Made by a program: the position numbers and the translations under genes | In this document: positions 1 through 64,000 of the stretch, piece by piece | Position numbering within the stretch: position 1 is the stretch's first letter | Layout: the number at the start of each line of letters is the position of its first letter | Notes under the pieces: generated by a model | Told to the model about the DNA's origin: nothing | Seen by the model: only the letters and a program-made list of their open reading frames with translations | Database searches by the model: none | Source of the DNA: Capitulum mitella | Lineage: Eukaryota > Arthropoda > Thecostraca > Pollicipedomorpha > Pollicipedidae | Assembly (NCBI GenBank): GCA_030062745.1 | Contig: CP099841.1 | Coordinates: 6,383,001-6,447,000 of the forward strand | Direction of reading: 5' to 3' | DNA length: 64,000 nucleotides

Positions 1-60
1 TACAACATGGGGATAACCTGCATTCCACTGGAATCCAGGCACATGTCTGCTGGGTACCAC
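1..60. repeat. Dispersed repeat copy (GGATAACCTGCATTCC family)
   Basis: Aligns over about 55 bp with 42897-42960 in the same orientation and with 42715-42785 in reverse complement. The copy is cut by the window edge. Confidence 0.65.
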
Positions 61-390
61 TCAATGCTGCAATCTCACTTAGCAGTTTCCCCATTCCTCA
101 ATGCAGGAATTAGAATGTTCTACCCACTCCTAATTGGTTTCATGTGCACTTTGACTCCTAAAACTGGGATCAATTTCTACACCTGAAGCCAGTACCATGT
201 TCATCTGATCTCTAGTGCAATGGTGCAATTCTATCAAAAAGTGCCAAAACTTTCTGTGGCATTGGTGGTACACCATAACTTTGGTTTATTGTTTTAAGAT
301 AATGAGGACCATGACAATCTACAGGACTACAAATGCCAAAAATAATTAGAGCCCAAAACAGAAAGCTGCCTAAATGGCTGAAAACTTCGG

Positions 391-530
391 TAATATCCAT
401 GCCTTTATTGTGGTCCATATTTCAAGTTTTCACCCAAGAGTCACAATATCAAAACAATAAAATGACTGAACACCCTAGTGATATCCATGCCTTTACAGTG
501 GTCCATGCTTCAAGTTTTCACCAAAGATGA
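391..530. repeat. 88-bp tandem duplication, two diverged copies
   Basis: A block starting TATCCATGCCTTTA and ending CAAGTTTTCACC at about 394-436 recurs at about 482-523 with few differences. It looks like part of an old mobile or satellite sequence; no coding capacity. Confidence 0.7.
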
Positions 531-1658
531 ATAATACCAAGGTATAGGTATGCATACATACAATAGGTATACATACAACGGCAGTATGTGGGCATGGCCT
601 TTCCTTTTTAGGATAGAAAAATGGTGATCTAAATAACAGGTGACCTGTTTCCCACGTGATAACAGAAGCACGAACTTTCACCATAACAACGAATACGGTG
701 TTACATCAGTCCCTCCACGCTTACTTGCAGCGACTCCATGAATTTAGTCTAGGCACGGAAATCCTCAGATATGACAAATAAGCCCATAAGACATCCTCAC
801 CTTTAAAAAGTTCCGTCATCCTACATGGCCGCGTTGATGTCCAAACTCAATGTACCTCCTTGGCTTTCTTTCATTATTCTTTCAAATGCTGCCATCTTAC
901 GGGATTTACGCAAACTACAATCAGCTGTTTCTTGGCGATTAAACATAGGTAAAAACTGGCTAAATCCAAGGCCAACATGTTTATGATAAAATTATCTGTC
1001 ACTGGCGAACCCAAAGTCTGCTGACAATCATTACTGCAAAGCAAAAACAAATAAGGATCTTATTGAACATAACATTAGGGCTAAAAGTCCAAACAACAGT
1101 GGATAAGCATATCTCAAATTTTTTGAACATTGAGACCAAACACATTACAAAATTACAAAAAAAACACAAAAACAATTACAAGAAGACGATGGCGATAAAT
1201 TTAAGCTTTTGAAACTTTGCCTTGAATGGGGAAGATCAAAAGGTTTTCTTTAGACTGTCACTGTAATTCTTTACTCTTTAAATCCTTTATTTGCTGTTAC
1301 TGGGAATTGTTTTGATTGGTTATTACTGCCTGTCCTCAACACATAATCTTTGCCTATTAATGTGAATAAGCACGTCCTTGCAGTTAATTGTGTAATGAGG
1401 GTACGTAAGATTTGACAATAGATTTCAACGCAACAGTGTTCAGCAATAGAAGTAATTTTCGCCGTTATTTAGTCTTCCTTGGATTGTATTTTGCTGTTTC
1501 TAAAACTTACAATTTGTGTCATATCTTAAAAAGCTTGTTTTCAGCGAGGTTTCTGGAGAAACGGCCAAAAAGGTTTGTAAATGTTCAGCCCCTTTTTGGT
1601 TGTATTGCTCCAAATTAAATTAAATTTTGACAGTAACCGAAGTTTACCGAATGTCTTG

Positions 1659-1666
1659 TGACGTCA
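1659..1666. promoter_or_regulatory. CRE palindrome TGACGTCA upstream of ELL
   Basis: Perfect 8-bp CREB/ATF-type palindrome about 280 bp before the ELL start codon, in AT-rich sequence where a CpG-containing 8-mer is unlikely by chance. One of nine copies in the window. Confidence 0.45.
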
Positions 1667-1894
1667 TTTTAGGGCCGAAATAGAAGATGGCTTTAAAGAT
1701 GCAGGTTTGAGAACGGTTAATAACTGAAGAAAACTAGGTGCCTACGATATGAGATAAGATTCAATGATGAATGTTTATATATTAAATGTAGTTACCGTCG
1801 CATGCGTACTTCTTCAGTTTTCAATCACCTGAAAAACGATTCGAGGTTCAGAGGCTTTACTAAATGTGCACCTCTAATGCGCTTCACTCTGGCC

Positions 1895-1941
1895 TTGGTC
1901 TCAGTGGCCAGCCTCCCCGAACGGATCAGTAACAACTAGAC
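1895..1941 (+). promoter_or_regulatory. ELL: Probable ELL core promoter and short 5'UTR
   Basis: TCAGT at 1901-1905 matches the arthropod initiator and lies 37 bp before the ATG. No TATA box is visible 25-35 bp upstream. A second TCAGT at 1926-1930 is too close to the ATG to be favoured. The assignment is inferred from sequence only; an upstream non-coding exon cannot be excluded. Confidence 0.35.
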
Positions 1942-36154
<34,213 letters not shown>

Positions 36155-36253
36155 TGCGGCGCGCGCCGCCCGCCACCGCCGTCCGGCCGCCGCCGCCATG
36201 ACACGGACCGCCGGCCGCCGCGCCCCCGGCCTCCGCCTGAGAGCATAGTCCAC

Positions 36254-36261
36254 TGTACATA
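36254..36261 (+). promoter_or_regulatory. Pumilio-type element TGTACATA in the ELL 3'UTR
   Basis: Exact match to UGUANAUA, 100 nt after the stop codon, in otherwise very GC-rich sequence. PUF proteins binding such sites usually reduce mRNA stability or translation; use here is inferred. Confidence 0.4.
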
Positions 36262-37633
36262 GAGATGTAGCTTTATCGGAACGGCCCGGCCGGCGCGGCG
36301 GCCGCGGCCGGGCGGAGCGCCGCGCCCGCCGAGCCCGGCGGCCCGCGCGCCGCCGCCGCCGGCCGCCGCCTATTTATATCGGATGATGATGCCACTAACG
36401 AAGATCTTAACACTGAGATATGATATCCCCTGTGCCTGCCTGCCGCGGAGACCGACTGCTGACGGCGCCGACTGGACGGGACGCCGGGCCGGGCCGCCGC
36501 CGGCCTCCCCGCGACTGCCGACGGACTCACGCCCGACTGAGACGCGCGCGCTGTGGCCAGCCGGCGCCCCGCCGAGAGTGACAGAGAGAGCGAGAGTGAG
36601 AGGGGAGAGAGACAGGTGATCGCAGCCCGCCCGTCGCCCCGGCCGTCGACGGCGGCCGCCCCGAGTGTGATACCAGCCGAACCAACCGAGCTTTCATCCC
36701 GTTCAGCCAGACTGGAGGTAAATCAAAACGGCGGGCGCGGCGCGGCCGGGCCGCCGGCCGCCGCGCCGCGCCCCAGTCCGGGCGACACCCGCCGGCGAGG
36801 CTGCCCGGTGTTCCGCTAGCTGTAGGTACTTACGGGTGTTGCATTCGCATGTTTTGCTCAAGTTTCGGGAGGCGCCGGAGTGGGGTGGCGGCCGGCGCCG
36901 GCCGCTCCGCCGCGGCCGCGTCCGCGTCCGCGCCGCCGGCGCTCGCTTGTGTTCCTTTCGCCGCGGGCCGGCCGGGTCCACCGGCGGCGCTCGGCATTCG
37001 GGGCCCGCCCCTCGGTTTCGTCTCGGTTCCCTGGGCCCGCTGCCGGCGGCGGCGGCCGGCGGGCGCCGCCTGCCCGCCGCCGCCGCCGCCGGCGGTCTGC
37101 TTTTATAGTCACCCCAGCTCCTAGTCGGTCTAGTCGCCGGCCGGGCGGCCGCCGCTCGCCCGGCCGCCCGGCAGCTTCAGTCGGACCTTTCAGCTCAACA
37201 GGCGCGCGCTCTCGGACATTAGTGATGCCATGGGCCGGCCGCGGGCGCCCCTCGCGCGGCGCTCGCGCCGGTGTGTTTCAGCTGGGGACGGACGGCACTG
37301 TGTGCACCACCAGGTTCCTGCGGCCCGGCGCGTCCCGGCTCTGGGTGGGGTTGGGCGATTCCGCGGGTTGGTCGGGCGCCTTGCGTGCCGCCACCATGGC
37401 TGTGTGCGTGTGCGCGGGTGCGTGGGGGTGTGCGTGTCAGGCCGTCCCGGGCTGGGGAGGGGGGGTGGGGGGGGGGGGGTCGGGCGGGTCTGCCCTTGTT
37501 GGTAGAGGGCACGGGCGCTCGAACATGCAGACAGATAACGGCGAGTCGATAGTTCGGGACGGTTGTGAACCAGGTCTGATTCCTCTTCGTGTCCACTTAA
37601 ATGTTATGATTACTGCTTGCTGTTTTTCATATC

Positions 37634-37639
37634 AATAAA
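37634..37639 (+). terminator. ELL: AATAAA poly(A) signal for ELL
   Basis: Canonical hexamer followed at 12-30 nt by GTTGGTGGCGTTTGTTGG, a GT-rich downstream element. It is the first convincing signal after the ELL stop codon. Confidence 0.75.
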
Positions 37640-37883
37640 TATGCATACTCGTTGGTGGCGTTTGTTGGCCCGCCTGCTGCCGCTGTGTCGCTCGGGCGCG
37701 TCGTGTCTCAACCGGCGGGCCGTCTCCAGTCGCCTGGCTGCCTGGATAGGCTGCCACCACTATTCGGGCTGTTGGGTAGGTGGCGGAGGCTGAATATTCA
37801 AGAAAAGTACAAAAACACAATGTTGTCCCGCCTACTTATGCAGTGACAGAAGATGCTGGCCACAGCCGACTGACCGCCGACCG

Positions 37884-38042
37884 CTGAGCTGAGCCGACCC
37901 GACCCGACCCGACCCGACATCTGACCCGGCCCGACCCGACCCGACCTGACCCGACCGCTGACCCGACCTAGCGTGATCAGAACTGAGCCGACCCGACCCG
38001 ACCTGGCCCGACCCGACCCGACCCGACCCGACCCGACCCGCT
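37884..38042. repeat. (CCGAC)n pentanucleotide array
   Basis: Mostly CCGAC/GACCC pentamers with short interruptions. It is the same TCYGR-type unit as the array at 10.5-11.1 kb, read here on the other strand. Confidence 0.9.
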
Positions 38043-39690
38043 GGGACCGACTGAGACGCCGGGCGACGGCCCGATATTGTGATAAACCCTGTCGACCCGG
38101 ATCGGATCTTGACCAGCCGTCTGTCTCGTATTTTTATCTGTATTATACGTACTTCTCCCCTATCAGTGTTGCGGCGTTTGTGAAGTAGCCAAATTGTGGA
38201 GCCGTTGTGACCGAGGGTAGTATAATTTATCAGAAGCGTTTAGTTTTCTGCGTCACGAACGAACCGCAATATCGCAAGAAAAATCATAAAAACAGCTATG
38301 TCTGTTGGCCGTGTGACGCGTGCCGTATGGGGATTGGGGTTGACCTGCGTGTGCGTGTGTGCCGCCGACCCCGCGCCGGCGCGTGTATTCCATTGTAGAG
38401 CCCTGTCCGGCCGGCCGGCCCGGCGGCGGCGCGCCCGGCGCCCGCCCGGCGGGCCGGTCGACGCGTCCTCTCAATTCTAGTGCCATGTTGTTTGCCGAGA
38501 GCGCGAGACGGACCGAGCCGTCCTGCCGCGGACGGGCGGTCTCTTCCGCGCCGATCCGCCGCGCTCTCCTGAATTCCAGACGTCGCGCGCTCGCGCGGTC
38601 GGCGACCGCCGCCGCCGCCGCCGAAGCGGTCCCGGCCTGGTCGCGCGGCTGCAGAGGAGGCATTAGAGGCAGCGGCCGGACGGCGCGCTATGCAGCAGCC
38701 GCACGCCGCCGGGCGGCCGCGGCGCCGGCCGAGCGCGCGCCGCGCCGGCCCGTCTCCGTCGGCGGCGGCCGGCCGGCGCGCCGCGGCTAAATTGTGCCGA
38801 GCATTATGCAAAGTCGCAACCACTCCGATTGTCTTTCTGTGGGCCCGTCGGCCGGCCCGTGACCTGGGCGACTGGCGCCGCCGCGCGGCCGGGCGGTCCT
38901 GCGCGCCGCCGCCGTATTGGTTCATCAACGTCGCGCCAATCTGTCGCGTCAAAAGTACACGAGTCTTCGCCCGGCACGGCCCAACGGGGCCCGGGCCCGT
39001 CCGCCGGCGGCAGGCGCCGCAAGCCAAAGTACACTTTGCGGTCAGCAGACGGCGCCACCGCCGGCTCCCGTCTCGGCCGCCGGACAGCGTCCCTGTGAGA
39101 GTGACCGCGGCGCGTGGCGCGCCCGAGTGTGATGCAAACATTCTACAAAATAAAACCTGTGTATTGCATGCAGCGGGCGTTTGGCGCTCCCGGTCCTGAC
39201 GGGCCGCTCCGGACGGCTGAACAGTCACGGGTGGCTGTCGTGGGACTGAAGAGCTCGTCTCAGGTGAACTTGGGCCGCCGTTCGGCGAAGAGCGCGTCTT
39301 TCTGCAGCTATCGCCGCCCCCAGGAGCGGCACAATTCACGGAGCGGGCGTGAGTGGTGGGGGCAGGAACATTCCCGGCATGGACGGCGGGGCGGTGCTGT
39401 GACGCCTGTGGGATCGGCTGTTCTCTGTGGCAGACTTGTCGGCGCGGACGAGAGGCAATATCGCATTATGTAGTCCAGGGACGCGTCACTTCTTACCCCC
39501 CTCACCCACTCCGAACGTCGTTTACTAGCCGAATCCGATTCGTCCCGGCAGGTTAACGGTCAGACGACGGTACGTGCACGTGCATAAAATGCGCAGTCAA
39601 TCACGGTACTGAACCGATGGGCTGTTGAGGCTCCGCGGCTCAGAAGGCATGGACTGACGTTTTGAGACCTTGCGTTTGAGTGAAGTCACG

Positions 39691-39757
39691 GGAACTTTGT
39701 TGCAGTTACAGCATGTTCACCCGGGACTTTGTTGCGGTTGCAGTAGGTTCACCCGGG
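39691..39757. repeat. 33-bp direct duplication
   Basis: Two copies of a unit built on ACTTTGTTGC-GTT-CAG-GTTCACCCGGG, next to each other. Confidence 0.7.
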
Positions 39758-40691
39758 TGGTCACTGTTATTAGTTGTCCCAGAACGCCGGGATCTGGAGA
39801 GTGCGATTCTTGCCGAAATGAAACACGAACTGATCGTTAGTAGATGCAGTTTATAAGCATTTCTACCCGGTCAACAGTTCGAACGCCCAACTTGAAAAAT
39901 AACACCGAACTCGGTACATATACAAGTATGGCACAAAGTCTTGACAGCAAGGTAAATACACACGACTCTGAATCCCGCGCTTGAGACAATGCCAGGCGGG
40001 CCTCAATCTAAACGCAAGCCGGACACGCGTGAATAGAACATGCGGCAACAACTTCACACGAACCGTCGCGGCGCGGAGCACGCCAGCACCGTCTCAGTGC
40101 TGCTCGACTGGAAGACCTAACACGGCATCGAAGCGCGGAGCTAAGCTGGGACGGGAGGACCGGCGCGGCGCGAGGCGCTCCTCCGACGCGGCGCCGCGGA
40201 GTTAAAGCTGGCTGCCGGGGAGGCGTCGGCCGCCCCGTTCGCGGCGACTGCGGCGCCGCGCAGCGGCCGGCGCGCGAACTAAGCCTGTATGTACACGAAC
40301 AAGGGTCGCGCGCCTTCCTGGCCGCGACGCGCGAGGCGCCGCCGGGCGACGGGCCGCGCCCGCCGCCGACCGCAGCGCTCCATAAATAAGAGAGGCGTCG
40401 ACTGGTATCACGTGGGCAGCGCCGGAGCCGGCTGCCCGGCCGCCGCGACTGCAGACAACAATAGCTGCCCGGACGCGTAGTCAGGTGGCGCCGGCGCGCT
40501 GGGCAGTCCGGCCGACCGCCGGCGGCCGGCGCGCGTCTCACTCACTCGGCGACGAGCTGGGTGTGGGCCGGACAGAGGGCCGGCACCGGTCAGGCGGCCG
40601 CCAGCGCCACCAGCAGGCCGACTGAGATCAGGCAGTGGAGCCGGCCGGCGCCGCTCGGCTCGGCCGCCGGCTGGCAGCGCGACGCCGCGTC

Positions 40692-62482
<21,791 letters not shown>

Positions 62483-64000
62483 CTGCCGGCCGCGGGGTCA
62501 CACCACATCACGGCATGTCACGACGCGGCGTTACATGTCGCGTCACGTCGCGTCACGTCACGCAACGCCATTGTACACGGGGTTACAAATGGGGCTTCTC
62601 ACGCTGTGCTCGGGCGCGTTGGTCCAGCTGTGCTGTCCCCACCCAACTTGTCGGAAGACCACTGATCAAGTCCAAGTCCTGAACAGCGAAACTTCAAATC
62701 GTGTTCAGGGTCAGCCAACTCCGGTCAATTAGGGCTTACGAAAATAACCGAGCGGGAGGCACAGCATGCGCTTTTCGGTATTTCCCCGCTGCTGAACGTC
62801 TGGTTTGGGTGCCGGGTGCAGTATGCACGCTGCACCCGAGATCTGGCGTGGCGACAGTGGCTCGGCCAGGCCGCTCGATGCCTGCTCTCTCTAGCAGAAG
62901 CCGTGACCATGTGACGTTTCCCGCAAGGGGAGGGGGCCTTGGCGTGACGCTGTCACGACGGTGTCGTGCCCCGGCTGAGCGGCCGGCAGCGCTGAGTGGC
63001 GGACATCGGTGGCCCCGGCTACCGCGCGGCACCGATCGGCCCGGCCGTCGGCCGTCGAACGCGCGATCGATGTCTTCGTGCCGTGACGTCTGATTCAGAC
63101 CGCCGCCCGGACGCGCGACAGAGGCGAGGTCCTTGTTGGCATTCGTCTACGGCTGCGCGGTAACAACGACGGCTGACGTCCCTACATGCGGCACTGTCCA
63201 ACGGTGCACACGGTGCTGAATACACCTCACTCAGTGCCGACAACATTTGCATAATCGTTAGTGAGTTTGCGTACCTTAAGCAAAACGTTATCCTGAGTAT
63301 TTTACACTCTGTTACGAAACTTCTACGTAGGACCAAGACGTAGTTGCTGTTGCCCACGGACCCCTATCACACCAGCAAACCACCCACTATAGCACGAGCC
63401 AGCATACGCCGGGACACGCCAGAATTCCCTATGGCTCCGATAGTCGCAGGTCAATCGGCAAATCCACGGCGAGACGCCAAAATAAGCGGCTGCAGCGAGG
63501 CCTGAGGGCTCTGACGCGCTGAGCGGCGCTGAGCCTCGTCACGTGACCGAGGCGCCGCCGGCCGGGCGCGCCCGCCGTCGCCCGGTGCGTGTCGCGGCCC
63601 GATTCGGCGCGGCGCGCTCGTCGTCGGCGTCCCTGGTGCCGATTATTGCGACAAACTTGCCGGCGATTCATCACGTGATGAGCAATGACCGTGACAAGCC
63701 CTCGGAGGCGGCCCCGTCGCCGGCCTGTCCGTCCCAGGCCACTCCACTGCCTGTCAGTACGTCCCAGGCCGCGCCGCCGCTGGCCTGTACGTCCCAGACC
63801 GCCTACTGTCTGTCTGCACGTTCCGGACCGCTCCGCCGCCGATCTGTGCGTCCCAGATAGCCCACTGCCTGTCCGTACGTCCCAGATTACTTCACTACCT
63901 CTTTGTACGTCCTAGGCCGCAGCGCCGCCGGTTTCGTACGTCCCAGTCCGCTACGCCGCCAGCCTGCACGTCTCCAGACATCCAGCCACTTCGCCGCCGT
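62483..64000 (-). other. 5' flank of exon a: presumed intron of the ADAMTS-like gene
   Basis: No further TSP1, cysteine-rich or spacer exon was recognised. A CGTCA/CGCGT-rich patch lies at about 62505-62575, just upstream of the acceptor, and a minisatellite runs off the window end. Confidence 0.6.
63705..64000. repeat. About 40-bp degenerate minisatellite at the window end
   Basis: Units built on CTGTACGTCCCAGRCCGC-CCGCCG recur about every 40 bp from 63705 to the end; the array is cut by the window edge. Confidence 0.8.

Larger units (their letters stand above)
1..1894. other. AT-rich intergenic sequence upstream of ELL
   Basis: No open frame here resembles a protein. The first 60 bases belong to a dispersed repeat also found at 42.7-42.95 kb, and an 88-bp tandem duplication lies at about 391-530. 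The last few hundred bases contain the CRE at 1659 and probably proximal promoter sequence. Confidence 0.6.
36155..37655 (+). other. ELL: ELL 3' untranslated region
   Basis: From the stop codon to just beyond the AATAAA at 37634. The first part holds a Pumilio-type element (36254) and a TATTTAT stretch near 36370; the rest is GC-rich with CGG-rich blocks and G-runs near 37450-37480. The extent is inferred from the poly(A) signal. Confidence 0.65.
37656..40691. other. Convergent intergenic region / 3' flank of the ADAMTS-like gene
   Basis: Between the ELL poly(A) site and the PLAC exon of the opposite gene. It contains a pentamer array at 37884-38042, a short direct duplication at 39691-39757, and presumably the 3'UTR of the minus-strand gene, but no AATAAA in minus orientation was found close to its stop. 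No gene recognised. Confidence 0.55.

Noticed and set aside
39149-39154. AATAAA on the plus strand in the intergenic region
   Set aside because: Lies 1.5 kb beyond the ELL signal that already has a GT-rich downstream element; no plus-strand exon precedes it.

Overview
This is eukaryotic nuclear DNA, most likely from an arthropod and possibly a crustacean. Both recognisable genes are intron-rich with GT-AG junctions, and bacterial operon structure is absent. The two proteins are animal ones, a degenerate CCTAA/TTAGG (arthropod-type telomere) patch lies at about 53.8 kb, and an arthropod-style TCAGT initiator lies just before the first gene. The species is not identified. By eye the first 3.9 kb is AT-rich, most of 4-36 kb is extremely GC-rich (full of GGCC/CCGG, CpG not depleted), and the right third is mixed.

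Plus strand, 1942-36154: a complete nine-exon gene for the RNA polymerase II elongation factor ELL (Drosophila Su(Tpl) family). Every junction is phase-consistent and the spliced CDS is 1608 nt, 535 codons plus stop. It includes a 36-nt microexon (5556-5591) and a 15.9-kb second intron. A 3'UTR of about 1.5 kb ends at an AATAAA at 37634.

Minus strand, 62482 to 40692: the 3' part (eleven supported exons, about 650 residues) of a secreted ADAMTS-like protein (ADAMTSL1/3 or Drosophila nolo type). Its order is TSP1 repeats, one Ig domain, a long basic/acidic linker, three more TSP1 repeats and a terminal PLAC domain. Its 5' end lies beyond 64000. The two genes converge tail to tail across about 3 kb.

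The rest is intron and intergenic DNA rich in tandem repeats: (CT)n, (AT)n, (GA)n, (CGG)n, TCYGR pentamers, and minisatellites at 33.3, 53-54, 54.8, 62 and 63.8 kb. The most unusual observation is that three exon-intron junctions of the ADAMTS-like gene are themselves tandemly duplicated into the neighbouring intron. They give arrays of decoy or alternative splice sites: a 41-bp donor unit at 50.2-50.5 kb, a 62-bp acceptor unit at 59.9 kb, and a 42-bp donor unit at 61.9-62.3 kb. The last would extend the protein in frame. Most long GC-rich open frames are chance frames.
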